NCBI RefSeq assembly: GCF_000429645.1
Contig: NZ_AUCG01000023.1
Span: 248,001-312,000, forward strand
Length of the DNA: 64,000 nt
Direction of reading: 5' to 3'
From: Niveispirillum irakense DSM 11586
Lineage (GTDB): Bacteria; Pseudomonadota; Alphaproteobacteria; Azospirillales; Azospirillaceae
Shown: in pieces, positions 33,845 through 43,163 of the stretch
Layout of the letters: each line of letters starts with the position of its first letter
Position numbering within the stretch: position 1 is the first letter of the stretch
Program-made: the position numbers and the translations under genes
The notes under the pieces: generated by a model
Told to the model about the DNA's origin: nothing
The model's database searches: none
What the model saw: the letters and a program-made list of their open reading frames with translations, nothing else

Positions 33845-34483
33845 TCAGCTTTGCAAGGCGGCCAACTGTGTCGTCGCCTCTGCCAGCGAAATCACGTCGG
33901 CATATTTGGCGTTGAGGTCGAACAGGTTCGCCTCATGCACGCGGGCATCCCGGTCGCCTACCGCCTCGCGCACCACCAGCGGCACGAAGCCATGCTGGCA
34001 GGCATCCAGCGCCGAGGCGCGGACACAGCCGGACGTGGACAGACCCGCGATCAACAGTGTGTCGATGCCGCTGGAGGCCAGGGTGGAAGCGAGCGAGGTG
34101 CCAAAAAACGCGCTGGCATATTGTTTGGAGATGACGGGTTCGCCTTCCTGCGGTTCCAGCCCATCGGCAAAGGCAGCCCATTGCGGATATTTGTCCCGTT
34201 CAAAACAGGTCAACGCCTTGACCTTGCGAAAGAAGACGCCGCCATCAACCCCGCCCGGCGTATAGACGACATTGGTGTGGATCACCGGAATGCCGGCAGC
34301 GCGGGCGGCCCGCAGCAGGGTGGCCGCATCGTCGCGGGCTTGCTCCACCCCGGCATAGAGCGGGCAATCCTTTTCCAGATAGGCCTTCACGAAATCGATG
34401 ATCAGCAGGGCAGGGCGCTTGCCCCAGCCCAGACGATTGCCGAAACCGGCTTGTGCATAATCGGCATTCAGATCGGTGGCCAT
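33845..34483 (-). CDS. Isochorismatase-family cysteine hydrolase
   Basis: A 212-residue cytoplasmic hydrolase with the catalytic triad Asp30 (ALLIIDF), Lys120 (VISKQYASAFFGT) and Cys153 (LSTSGCVRAS). The pattern resembles N-carbamoylsarcosine amidohydrolase, maleamate amidase and nicotinamidase relatives, which cleave amides through a cysteine thioester. No signal peptide. AAGGA lies eight bases before the ATG. The gene is convergent with GH3 and precedes the esterase gene in opposite order, so its job may be unrelated to sugar breakdown. Its amide-hydrolase chemistry would suit the C-N-rich region 1 and 2 clusters, but that is inference. Confidence 0.92.
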   Translation of the reverse strand: MATDLNADYAQAGFGNRLGWGKRPALLIIDFVKAYLEKDCPLYAGVEQARDDAATLLRAARAAGIPVIHTNVVYTPGGVDGGVFFRKVKALTCFERDKYPQWAAFADGLEPQEGEPVISKQYASAFFGTSLASTLASSGIDTLLIAGLSTSGCVRASALDACQHGFVPLVVREAVGDRDARVHEANLFDLNAKYADVISLAEATTQLAALQS

Positions 34484-34506
34484 ATCGCGTGATCCTTACA
34501 GCAGTC

Positions 34507-34549
34507 GAAAACAAAACGACCTTCCCCGATAGCCTACGGGGAAGGTCGT
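34507..34549 (-). terminator. Intrinsic terminator after the esterase gene
   Basis: ACGACCTTCCCC at 34516-34527 pairs perfectly with GGGGAAGGTCGT at 34538-34549, loop of ten. On the minus strand a T-rich run (TTTGTTTT) follows, so it ends transcription of the esterase gene. Confidence 0.88.
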
Positions 34550-34576
34550 GCCTTTAATCTTGATGTGCGCTGACCG

Positions 34577-35755
34577 TCAGTTGAACAGCAGCGGCGCTAT
34601 CTGTTCCAGATAGGCACGCCAGTTGATCCAGGTGTGGCCGCCTTCGCTTTCAACATAGGTGTACTGGATCCCGTAATCGGACAGGAGCTGCCGGAAAGGC
34701 GGCGCCATCTGCATGACGAAATCCTCCTTGCCAATGGCGTAGAAGACCAGACCGCCAGCCTTGGCGCGGGCCTTCAGGTTGGCATCATTGACCTTGCGGT
34801 AATTCGCCGTCTGTTCCGCCGACAACATGCCGATGGAGAAGACGCCGATGGAGCCGAACACATCCGGCCGGGGCAGGCCGAACTGGATCGTATGTGCGCC
34901 GCCCATCGACAGGCCGACCATGGCCCGGGTCTTGGCCGCCGCCTGGGTACGGAAATGCTTGTCGATGAAGGGGATCAGATCCTTGTGCAGATCATTACCG
35001 AAATCGGTATTTTCCATGCCCTGCACGCCTTCACGCGCCGGCGTGTGGCCATAGGGCATGACGATGATCATCGGCTTGACCTTACCCGCCGCGATCAGGT
35101 TATCCAGGATGTAATTGGCATTGCCTTTCATGGTCCAGGAATCGTCGCTGTCGCTATAGCCATGGACCAGATAAAGGACCGGGAAACGATCCTTGCCCCC
35201 GGCCTCATAGCCCGGTGGGGTATAGACATGGGCGCGGCGCAGGATGCCCAGGCTGGCAGAAGGATATTCCACCATGGAAACAACACCATGCGGGACATCA
35301 GCCTTATAGAACTGGTTGGATTTGCCATCGCCCGGTAATTGCACGATGGACTGCACCCCACCCAAGGCTTCGGCAAAGCGGGTGCCGCGCGGATCCGCGA
35401 TACGCAGGCCGTCAACCTTGAACACATAGGTATAGACGCCGGGATCAACCGCACCGCTGGTGGTCACCGACCAGTAATCATCAGCATCCTTGGTCATCGG
35501 CAGGCCGGGCGGCTTGCCATCCATCCCGGTTGGCACGCTGTTCATTTCCTGCGGCAGGACGATAACGTCCTTGGCATCTTTCGCGCAGAGACGGAAGGTG
35601 ACGCGACCGTCGGCCAGATGTTCCACAGACTGATATTCCAGCGGCGGCTGGAAGAAGGTCCGTTCCTCGCATTTTGCTTGTGCGGCCTGTGCGGGCAGGG
35701 TCGCCAGAACCAGCGGCATGGCCGCAAGAAGGGCGGGCAAAAAAAGCTGACGCAT
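34577..35755 (-). CDS. Exported CE1/feruloyl esterase-like hydrolase
   Basis: A 392-residue secreted esterase. The signal ends PAQAAQA (about residue 27). Residues 40-150 look like an N-terminal carbohydrate-binding-like beta domain, followed by an esterase D/feruloyl esterase-type hydrolase: FPVLYLVHGYSDSDDSW at 191-207, the nucleophile Ser283 in GLSMGG, and His374 in EGGHTW. The family removes acetyl or feruloyl groups from plant xylans or hydrolyses related esters. AGGAGC lies six bases before the ATG. It lies just downstream of the TonB receptor at 35839 and across from GH3, together forming a small polysaccharide-utilisation set. Confidence 0.9.
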   Translation of the reverse strand: MRQLFLPALLAAMPLVLATLPAQAAQAKCEERTFFQPPLEYQSVEHLADGRVTFRLCAKDAKDVIVLPQEMNSVPTGMDGKPPGLPMTKDADDYWSVTTSGAVDPGVYTYVFKVDGLRIADPRGTRFAEALGGVQSIVQLPGDGKSNQFYKADVPHGVVSMVEYPSASLGILRRAHVYTPPGYEAGGKDRFPVLYLVHGYSDSDDSWTMKGNANYILDNLIAAGKVKPMIIVMPYGHTPAREGVQGMENTDFGNDLHKDLIPFIDKHFRTQAAAKTRAMVGLSMGGAHTIQFGLPRPDVFGSIGVFSIGMLSAEQTANYRKVNDANLKARAKAGGLVFYAIGKEDFVMQMAPPFRQLLSDYGIQYTYVESEGGHTWINWRAYLEQIAPLLFN

Positions 35756-35793
35756 GAACGCTCCTGAAGGGCGGTGACGTGGCCGGAAACGAA

Positions 35794-35829
35794 CATGCCC
35801 ACGGGGACAGCCTTGTCCCTGTGGGCATG
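35794..35829 (-). terminator. Strong hairpin after TonB receptor 3
   Basis: CATGCCCACGGGGACA at 35794-35809 and TGTCCCTGTGGGCATG at 35814-35829 form a 16-base stem with one mismatch and a four-base loop. On the minus strand TTCGTTTCC follows. It separates the receptor from the esterase gene. Confidence 0.8.
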
Positions 35830-35838
35830 CAATTAACC

Positions 35839-38319
35839 TCAGAACTTGTACTTGGCCTGGACACCCAGGGTACGCCCGTCACGCAGACCGACATTCAACG
35901 TCGAATAGGTGAAGGAGGGGGCCGCTGTGAACAGGATGTTATTGTTGACCGACGTGTAGCGACGGCTGTCGAACAGATTGTTGGCAAACACATCCACGGA
36001 CACGGCGCCAACTGTGACACCGGCGCGGGTATTGAAGATATGGCTTTCCTTGGTCTTGACCACATTGGCCACATCCGACCAGACGCCGGACTTGTAGTTA
36101 TAATCAAGGCGCGCGAACCAGGTAGCATCGCCCCCGACATCAAGATCGCCGTTCAGCAGAATGCCACCGGCAGCCGAATATTTCGACGTTGACGGCAACT
36201 CGTTACCAGAGAAGTCGCTGCTGCCGACCAGGAAGGTAACCAGCGGCGCATCATAATCCTTGATCTTGCTGTCGTTGTACGCACCGGCAGCCGTCAGGGT
36301 GACCATGTTGGTCAAGCGGAAGGAGCCATCGAACTCCAGGCCCTTCATGTCGGAATTGCCGCTATTGATGGTACCGAACACGCTGCCGAAACCACCGGTA
36401 TCCGTCACGAAAGTCTGGATGACCTGGTTCAACTGATCACGCCACTGCGAATAATAGGCCGCAAAAGTGTAGCGCAGGCGGTTATTGATGCCGGTGCCTT
36501 TCAGACCCAGTTCGTAGGTCGTAACCTTTTCCGGGCTGACAAACAGGTCAATCCCCAGGCTCTTGGCGACGGTCGCGGTCTGACCGGTATAGGTGACAAC
36601 GCCAGAATTCAGCGACGCCGGGTTAACGCCCTTGGCCACGGAGGCATAGGTCATGACATTATCCGACCAATCGTACTGAACGATCAGACGGGGCAGGAAG
36701 TTCTTATAGGTCTGCTCTGCCAGTTTCGATCCGGCTTCATAGGTGCCGGCGGGCACGAAGGTGCTGTCGGTCACCACGATATCGGTCAGCGGCGAGATGT
36801 AAGCGTAGAGCTTATCGATCTGGTAGCGGCCTTCGACGCTGGCGGTCAGCTTATCCGTGATGTTGTAAGTGACACCAAAGAACGCGCCATAGGTCTTGGA
36901 TTCCGTTTTGCCGGACGGGGTGACCTCATCATTCAGGATGATATTGTCCAGCGTATCAACGGTCCGCTTGCCATTGGCGCTGAGATAGGACATGCCGGCG
37001 ACGAAGCTGAGCGCCTCACCGTCATTGTAGCTGGTGCGGAGTTCCTGGGAAAAATCCTTGGAAATGTTCTCCACCAGATAGGCCGAGCTGAAATAGGAGC
37101 GCAGGCCGTTGGTGGGGGTATAATTCGGGTTGGCAATGCCGGAGCTGTCGTAATTGCCAATGTCGGACAGCGAACCCCATTCCTCGTGGTTGATACCGGT
37201 CAGGGAGCTGATGGTGAAGTTCGTGTCCGGAATATCGTAATCCACGACCAGATGGGCATGGCGGTAATCACGGACAAGACCATAGCTGTCAACGCCGTCA
37301 TCCGGGTCGATCAGGCGGTTGGTGGTGACCGCCAGCGCATTGCGCACGAAGCTGTCGACATTATAGTTGCCGGCGGGCGTCGTGGCGGGCAGGGACGGGA
37401 CCGTCCCGCACATGAACGGATTGAAACCGCCAAGGGTGCAGTTCGACTGTCCGGGCACAACGACGCGACCCGTGCTGTCGGTGACAGGAATGGCGCTGAT
37501 CAGCCCCAAGGCGGCAGGGCCGTCCTTGTCGTGGGAGATGAGGCCGAAGGCCTTGATGGTCAGGTTTTCCGTCGGCGTCGCCACCAACAGAAGGTTGGCG
37601 TTGCGTGACGACTGGTCACCCAGGGTCATGGACGGGTTGGCCTGGTTCTTATAGGTGCCGTCCTTGGCATTATAGTCACCGGCGATACGGAAGGACAGCT
37701 TGTCCTCAATGATCGGGCCTTCCAGATCGGCTTGAACGCGACGGGCGTTGCGGGTGCCGATCATGGTGGTGAGGCTGCCGCCGAATTCGCCGCTCGGCTC
37801 CTTGTTCACAACATTGAGAGCGCCGGCGAAAGTATTGCGACCAAAATACGCCGATTGCGGGCCACGCAGCAACTCAATGCGTTCCGGGCTGGACACGCTC
37901 ATCACCGCCGTGGGGGAGGAGACGGGAACGCCGTCGATGAAGGTAGCAACCGGCGTGCTGTCGGTTGTGGCCGGCGTGAAGCCGCGCAGGATCAACTGCT
38001 GGAAGGAGCGGTCGCCACGACCACTGGAATTATTGTTGATGTTAAAGCCAGGGGTTTGTTCCGACAGGTTCTGAACAGAAGTAATCCCCCGCTGCTCCAC
38101 CTCCTGCGCTGAGACGGCGGTAACGGAAACCGGCGTCTTCATAATATTCTCAGCGCGCTTACGCGCCGTAACGATGATTTCCTCCAGTTGGAGCGTATCA
38201 CCTTTCTCGGCTTCACCCTCCTGGGCGAAGGCCGGTGCGCCGCTCATCGTTGCCCCAAGCGCGATCATGAGCGCGAGTGAGGAAACAGACATTTTACCGT
38301 TGAGCTTTACATGATTCAT
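35839..38319 (-). CDS. TonB-dependent outer-membrane receptor
   Basis: An 826-residue receptor. The signal peptide ends APAFAQ, the TonB box is LEEIIVTARKR, the plug includes RSFQQLILRGF, FIDGVPV and LRGPQSAYFGRNTFAGAL, and the last residues are VQAKYKF. The plug closely matches that of the receptor at 15869 (same TARKRAE...MKTPV and GPQSAYFGRNTFAGA core), so they are paralogues. I set the start at 38319, where a GGGAG box lies seven bases upstream. Gene context (esterase, GH3) suggests oligosaccharide uptake, but the close match with a receptor in a different cluster leaves the ligand open. Confidence 0.95.
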   Translation of the reverse strand: MNHVKLNGKMSVSSLALMIALGATMSGAPAFAQEGEAEKGDTLQLEEIIVTARKRAENIMKTPVSVTAVSAQEVEQRGITSVQNLSEQTPGFNINNNSSGRGDRSFQQLILRGFTPATTDSTPVATFIDGVPVSSPTAVMSVSSPERIELLRGPQSAYFGRNTFAGALNVVNKEPSGEFGGSLTTMIGTRNARRVQADLEGPIIEDKLSFRIAGDYNAKDGTYKNQANPSMTLGDQSSRNANLLLVATPTENLTIKAFGLISHDKDGPAALGLISAIPVTDSTGRVVVPGQSNCTLGGFNPFMCGTVPSLPATTPAGNYNVDSFVRNALAVTTNRLIDPDDGVDSYGLVRDYRHAHLVVDYDIPDTNFTISSLTGINHEEWGSLSDIGNYDSSGIANPNYTPTNGLRSYFSSAYLVENISKDFSQELRTSYNDGEALSFVAGMSYLSANGKRTVDTLDNIILNDEVTPSGKTESKTYGAFFGVTYNITDKLTASVEGRYQIDKLYAYISPLTDIVVTDSTFVPAGTYEAGSKLAEQTYKNFLPRLIVQYDWSDNVMTYASVAKGVNPASLNSGVVTYTGQTATVAKSLGIDLFVSPEKVTTYELGLKGTGINNRLRYTFAAYYSQWRDQLNQVIQTFVTDTGGFGSVFGTINSGNSDMKGLEFDGSFRLTNMVTLTAAGAYNDSKIKDYDAPLVTFLVGSSDFSGNELPSTSKYSAAGGILLNGDLDVGGDATWFARLDYNYKSGVWSDVANVVKTKESHIFNTRAGVTVGAVSVDVFANNLFDSRRYTSVNNNILFTAAPSFTYSTLNVGLRDGRTLGVQAKYKF

Positions 38320-38816
38320 TATTGTCTCCCGGTCCAAAATTGACGTTTGTATTTAAACGCAGCCCTTGTCCTGCGTTTCCGCCATAGCTCCGCACTTCCT
38401 GGATTGTCATCCAGGTGTAGTGATCCCTCAGTCTGCACTGGAGCTTCTAGGATCGTTTAGTTGGGTGGATGATGGGTTTTGACAGAAAATCACTCAAGCG
38501 CATCTAAGCCGTTGTCCGACACACGGTCAAAATTCCTGTAATGTCATATAAAATGGGCGATATCAGCGACCATAGCGAAAGTAAAGTTATGTAAAGAACT
38601 GTAATTTAATATTAAAAATAATATGTTGCATCTGATAATGGGTATTTTTATATCGAAGTAAACATTTTTTAATCTATAATTATAGGATCGCGCGCTGGTC
38701 GTCAGCTTGTTGTCAAAAATCTATTGGTATCTGCTATCCCAAGTGCTTACGGGCGACCGCCCGTCCTGATGGCAATGGGGGAGAGTCTCCTGGAGGATTG
38801 ATCCTCGACCAGACTA
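38320..38816. other. Non-coding AT-rich region upstream of receptor 3
   Basis: About 500 bases with no gene. From 38520 to 38700 the sequence is strikingly AT-rich: 38581-38640 holds only 12 G or C among 60 bases, while the neighbouring genes are near 60 percent. It is next to an IS30-type remnant. The 38.34-38.5 kb part may hold the receptor promoter. The rest looks like acquired or silencer-bound DNA. No repeat or RNA gene was identified. Confidence 0.6.
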
Positions 38817-39086
38817 CTACTGGGGAGACCAGCCAGCCCGCAACCGGCCCCGTCGCCGCCAGCGACCGGCCATCGCTTTGGCCATCATGCAGTAATAGCC
38901 CTGGTAATCGTTGCCGAACCGATCCCGGAAACGCGTATGGTAAAAGTTGCGGTTGATCTGACGATGGATCGTCCCGCGATGCCGGCCAAGCCGCGCTGCG
39001 ATCTCCCGAACCGGGATCAACGCCTGGAACGTCTCGTCAATCACGCGCTGTTCCGCCAAACTTAGGTGCGAATAGTTCTCTCCCAT
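38817..39086 (-). pseudogene. IS30-family transposase, N-terminal remnant
   Basis: An 89-residue fragment. MGENYSHLSLAEQRVIDETF and then VREIAARLGRHRGTIHRQINRN are the helix-turn-helix of IS30 transposases, which normally run to about 320-380 residues with a DDE domain. Only the DNA-binding part and a short tail are present before a TAG. The catalytic acidic residues are lost, so the element is dead. An intact frame upstream of the ATG (15 more codons) is possible. Confidence 0.85.
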
Positions 39087-39120
39087 GGCAGCTTCCATTG
39101 CTAACCATCTGATTATAAAA

Positions 39121-39148
39121 GAGAGTCGCACTTCAAAATAGAATCCAC
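39121..39148 (-). repeat. Possible terminal inverted repeat of the IS30 element
   Basis: Read on the minus strand this begins GTGGATTCTATTTTGAAG and continues into GTGCGACTCTC, just upstream of the transposase start, where IS30-family ends lie. I found no matching inverted copy near 38750-38816, which fits a truncated element. Confidence 0.35.
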
Positions 39149-39197
39149 CGCCCCACAGATTTTAGATTGAGAAGTTATCTTATGGAAACTATAAGTA

Positions 39198-40094
39198 TCA
39201 CCCAACGACCGCCAACCGCGCCCGGCCAGCCTTACTGCCATTGGCGCGGCCCAGTTGTTGGCTGATCCAGCCGCCGATCCGTGCCACTTCATCCAGGTCC
39301 GCGCCGGTGGACAGGCCCAGCCCGTCGAACAGATAAAGCAGTTCTTCCGTCGCGACATTGCCGCTGGCGCCCTTGGCATAAGGGCATCCACCCAGTCCAG
39401 CGACGGCGCTGTCCATCACCGTTACGCCCTGGTCCAGACAGGCCAGGATGTTGGCGACGGCCTGACCATAGGTGTCGTGGAAATGCAGGGCCAGTTTGGC
39501 AACTGGCACATCCAATGCCACCCGCCGCAGCATGGCCGCCGCTTTGGCCGGCGTACCGACACCGATCGTATCGCCCAGGCTGATCTCGTAACACCCGATC
39601 TCAACCAGCGCTGCTGCCATTTCAGCCACTTTTCCAGCATCCACCGCCCCCTCATAGGGACAGCCCAACACGCAGGAGACATAGCCCCGCACTTTTATGC
39701 CCGCTGCCAAGGCCCGCGCCGCAACCGGGCGGAACCGGTCCAGGCTTTCAGCGATGGTGCAATTGATATTGCGCTGACTGAAAGATTCTGACGCCGCCCC
39801 AAACACGGCGATTTCCCGCGCGCCCGCGGCCATGGCGGCATCTAAGCCCTTCTCATTCGGCACCAGTACCGGATAGCTGACGCCGGATACGGGTGAAATT
39901 TCAGTCAGCAATTCTGCACTGCCGGCCATCTGCGGCACCCATTTGGGGGAAACGAAAGCCCCCGCCTCCACCGTCTTCAAGCCAGTACGGGCCAGCCGGT
40001 CCACCAGGTCCACCTTGGTGGCCAGGGGAACAATGACGGGTTCATTTTGCAGGCCGTCGCGGGGGCCAACCTCGACAATACGGATATCCGCCAT
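39198..40094 (-). CDS. mvaB: Hydroxymethylglutaryl-CoA lyase
   Basis: A 298-residue TIM-barrel lyase. IVEVGPRDGLQNE at the N-terminus is the metal/substrate site of the DRE-TIM superfamily; EAGAFVSPKWVPQMAG, GCPYEG, LHFHDTYGQAVAN and the catalytic cysteine in GLGGCPYAKGASGN follow. The enzyme splits HMG-CoA to acetyl-CoA and acetoacetate in leucine breakdown. AGGGAGG lies eight bases before the ATG, so the start is firm. No other leucine-degradation gene is adjacent here. It starts the segment that returns to normal composition after the IS30 remnant. Confidence 0.95.
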   Translation of the reverse strand: MADIRIVEVGPRDGLQNEPVIVPLATKVDLVDRLARTGLKTVEAGAFVSPKWVPQMAGSAELLTEISPVSGVSYPVLVPNEKGLDAAMAAGAREIAVFGAASESFSQRNINCTIAESLDRFRPVAARALAAGIKVRGYVSCVLGCPYEGAVDAGKVAEMAAALVEIGCYEISLGDTIGVGTPAKAAAMLRRVALDVPVAKLALHFHDTYGQAVANILACLDQGVTVMDSAVAGLGGCPYAKGASGNVATEELLYLFDGLGLSTGADLDEVARIGGWISQQLGRANGSKAGRARLAVVG

Positions 40095-40206
40095 TGCTTC
40101 CTCCCTTGTGGGACGCCTGCTGGCACCCCTTATATTTATCGGGATAATAGGTCAGCAATACTGACTTAGCCAAGGGTCTTTAACATCGGCGTGGCAGATT
40201 TTCTGC

Positions 40207-41325
40207 TTATAGAGCCCGGTTAGTGCCCTGCGTGGTATCGGCCAGCATTTCCAGAGCTTCCGCAACCCCGTCCACATCGCCAACGGGTACGCGGATATAG
40301 GTCTGGCCCGGCTTTGCGCCGTCGCGGCAGATCAGGTCGACATCGGACTGGTCAGACCCGATATACAGCACAGCCTTGCCCGACGCGATGCAGCCATAGG
40401 TCTTGGACGGAATGACATAGCCGACGAAACCGTTGCGCAATGTGATCAGGTGAGCATCGGGTGTGACCAGCAACCGGCCCAGATCGCCAAACGGTACCGG
40501 CTGCCCGCGCACAACGGGCAAGCCTTCGGCTTTCAACCGCTCTTCCACATGGGTGGCGCCGACACCGATGGCATTCAGCCATAGGCCAACCCGCCCGCTG
40601 CCCTGGCGGTGATGGCGAATATAGGCGTTGATGAACGTATCCGTTTCATGTGCCACACCCCAATTACCGGAATAAAGCAACACGACCTTGCCGGCCAGTT
40701 CAGCCGGGATCGGCAAAGGCTGTTCTGCCCCCGTCAGTTCGACCGGCGGCGGATCCCGTTTCAGAACGATATTTTCAGGCGGAATGCCATAAGATTGAAG
40801 CAGCCGGCGTTGATCCTCCCCCGATGCTTCGAACCGCTGGACCCGACGGCGCAGCCACAGGGTCAGTTTCAGGAAGGCATTTAAAGCCGCAGAAGGCTGG
40901 CGGCGCGAAGCGATCATACATTCCGGATGAAAATCCGCGATCCGGTAGATCAGTTCCTTCTGCAATATAAGGTTCAGCGGCACGAGATAATGCAGAAGGA
41001 AGGGCGGCGACCCGGTGAACAATATCTGGTCCGACGCTTTCAGATAGGACCAGGCCGCACGGATCAACGCCATATTGGTCCGCGCAGTCCAGATGAGGCG
41101 ACGCGCCAGATTGGCCCGGTCCAGCGGCGGGGCCGCCAGCCGCAGGACACGAAGCAGACCCTGCCCGATTTTTTCCTCCTCCAGCCGGGTGTCGCCGGAG
41201 GTAAGGCCGACCAACGTCACCTCATAGCCCTGCGCCGCCCGCTCCCGGCAGGAAAGCAGGGCATATTGGCCAACGGCGCCAAAATCGGGCGGCAACCAAT
41301 CACACAGATACACAAGACGGGGCAT
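40207..41325 (-). CDS. Glycosyltransferase, GT4-like
   Basis: A 372-residue glycosyltransferase of GT-B fold. The N-terminal Rossmann-like domain begins RLVYLCDWLPPDFGAVGQYA; VVLLYSGNWGVAHETDTFINA is the second-domain start; GFVGYVIPSKTYGCIASGKAVLYIG contains the family E/K-rich nucleotide-sugar binding area, although a typical EX7E motif is not clear. These enzymes build polysaccharide or glycolipid. I use the ATG at 41325 because the domain starts there, though no strong ribosome site precedes it; upstream in-frame ATGs exist. There is no other polysaccharide gene beside it. Confidence 0.85.
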   Translation of the reverse strand: MPRLVYLCDWLPPDFGAVGQYALLSCRERAAQGYEVTLVGLTSGDTRLEEEKIGQGLLRVLRLAAPPLDRANLARRLIWTARTNMALIRAAWSYLKASDQILFTGSPPFLLHYLVPLNLILQKELIYRIADFHPECMIASRRQPSAALNAFLKLTLWLRRRVQRFEASGEDQRRLLQSYGIPPENIVLKRDPPPVELTGAEQPLPIPAELAGKVVLLYSGNWGVAHETDTFINAYIRHHRQGSGRVGLWLNAIGVGATHVEERLKAEGLPVVRGQPVPFGDLGRLLVTPDAHLITLRNGFVGYVIPSKTYGCIASGKAVLYIGSDQSDVDLICRDGAKPGQTYIRVPVGDVDGVAEALEMLADTTQGTNRAL

Positions 41326-41406
41326 TTGAACCTGTTGGCCGGTAAAGCGAGCCGGCATTGACCGGGAAGCGGCACGGCCTGTCAATATGGCAGGCCGTAA
41401 CAGTCG

Positions 41407-43074
41407 CTATCCATGGTGAATGTCATGTGCGGTCTTCTTTGCGCGGATCAGATCGGCCGCCAGGGTTACCTGGTCCCGCCGATGGCGGATACCCAGCCCA
41501 TGCAGCACGCCCATGGGCTGGCGCTGCACACCGGACAAAACGATATGGGCGCCGCGCCGGCGGGCACGGTTGATCGCGGTCATCACCGCTTCCGCCCCCG
41601 TGGCATCCAGCAGGGGCACCGCCGCCATGTCCAGGATCAATACCTTCGGCGCCCCCCCGGCCCGTTCCAGCACATCGGCAAGTTTACGGGCGGCCCCAAA
41701 AAACATCGGTCCGTCGATACGATATAAAACCGTGTCCGGCGGCAGGCCGGCAGCGGCATCGGGTTCCTCGTCCGTGACACTCACCGTTTCCGACATGCGG
41801 TGCATGAACAGCAGAGCTGCCAGCACCACGCCCACCTCAATCGCCACGGTCAGGTCGATCAGGATGGTCAGCAGGAAGGTGGTGACCAGCACCAGCCGGT
41901 CCCCCATCGGCGCGACGCGAAGCTGATGGGCGAAGCGGCCGGCATCGCTCATGTTCCAGGCTACCACCACCAGAACCGAGGCCAGCACCGCCAGCGGCAC
42001 ATAGGCTGCCAGCCCGCTGAAGGCCAGCATGAACAGCAGCAGGAAAACCGCATGCAGCATGCCCGAAACAGGGCTGCGGGCGCCGGAACGGATATTGGTG
42101 ACCGTGCGAGCAATGGCGCCAGTGGCCGGCAGCCCGCCAAACAGCGGCGACGCGATATTGGCAACACCCTGGGCCAACAATTCCGCATTGGGGCGGTGGC
42201 GCCGCCCGGTCATGCCATCGGCCACCACGGCGGAAAGCAGCGATTCAACCCCAGCCAGGAAGGCGATGGTCAGGGCGCTGGGCAGCAGCACCCGCAACTT
42301 TTCCAATGACACATCGGGAAAGGCCGGCATGGGGAGATGATCCGGGATACCACCGAACCGGGACCCGATGGTTTCCACCCCCAATCCCGTCAGCGGTACC
42401 AGCACCGATGCCAGGACGACAGCGACCAGGAAGGCCGGTATCTTGGGCGCCCAACGCCGGATTGCCAGGATCAGCGCCAGCCCGCCCAGCCCGATCAGGG
42501 CCGCCGGTCCCACCGTATCCCGTGCCTGCCAGAAGGCAGGCCATTTTCCTAAGAAATCCGCAGGCACATCAGCCATAGATAGGCCCAACAGATCCTTGAT
42601 CTGGCTGGAAAAAATAATGACAGCAATGCCAGCGGTGAAACCGGTCACCACCGGTTCCGGGATATATTTGATCCATTGCCCCATGCGGGTGACGGCGGCA
42701 ATGACCAGGATAATACCTGCCATCAGCGTGGCCAGCAGCAACCCGTCATAGCCATGGCGGGCAATGACATCAAAAACGACAACGACGAAGGCCCCGGTCG
42801 GTCCGCCAATCTGCACCCGGCTGCCGCCTAGGGCGGAGATGATAAAGCCGGCCACCACCGCCGTGATCAGGCCCTTATCCGGCGTCGTACCACTGGCAAT
42901 CGCCAGGGCCATGGCCAGCGGCAGGGCCACGATGGCCACCGTCAGACCCGCCAGCGCATCATGGCGCAGGGCGGACAGGCCATAACCTTCCCGCAGACAG
43001 GTAACGAGTTTCGGCAGCAATTCCCGCCACAACGGCGTGACCGTGGGGGATGATGGTGTAATGGGTGCGGACAT
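41407..43074 (-). CDS. SulP-family anion transporter with STAS domain
   Basis: A 555-residue SLC26/SulP carrier. About 11-14 hydrophobic segments cover residues 25-430 (AGLTVAIVALPLAMALAIASGTTPDKGLITAVVAG; KGLITAVVAGFIISALGGSRVQIGGPTGAF is the family signature). A C-terminal STAS domain follows from about 450 (TVLYRIDGPMFFGAARKLADVLERAGGAPKVLILDM). It moves sulfate, bicarbonate or a similar anion across the inner membrane. The ATG is at 43074, but the ribosome site is weak. It follows PhoD with a 90-base gap. The anion cannot be told from sequence. Confidence 0.93.
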   Translation of the reverse strand: MSAPITPSSPTVTPLWRELLPKLVTCLREGYGLSALRHDALAGLTVAIVALPLAMALAIASGTTPDKGLITAVVAGFIISALGGSRVQIGGPTGAFVVVVFDVIARHGYDGLLLATLMAGIILVIAAVTRMGQWIKYIPEPVVTGFTAGIAVIIFSSQIKDLLGLSMADVPADFLGKWPAFWQARDTVGPAALIGLGGLALILAIRRWAPKIPAFLVAVVLASVLVPLTGLGVETIGSRFGGIPDHLPMPAFPDVSLEKLRVLLPSALTIAFLAGVESLLSAVVADGMTGRRHRPNAELLAQGVANIASPLFGGLPATGAIARTVTNIRSGARSPVSGMLHAVFLLLFMLAFSGLAAYVPLAVLASVLVVVAWNMSDAGRFAHQLRVAPMGDRLVLVTTFLLTILIDLTVAIEVGVVLAALLFMHRMSETVSVTDEEPDAAAGLPPDTVLYRIDGPMFFGAARKLADVLERAGGAPKVLILDMAAVPLLDATGAEAVMTAINRARRRGAHIVLSGVQRQPMGVLHGLGIRHRRDQVTLAADLIRAKKTAHDIHHG

Positions 43075-43163
43075 GAAGGACGCCTATGGGAAACAGGCCC
43101 TGGAGGAAACCCATCAAGGGTCGCCGCCAGGGCCCGATGCCGTCAAGTCCCCTGCCCCGCGTA

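Noticed and set aside
38817-39131. A functional IS30 element
   Set aside because: Only the helix-turn-helix part remains, the DDE region is missing, and one end was not found.
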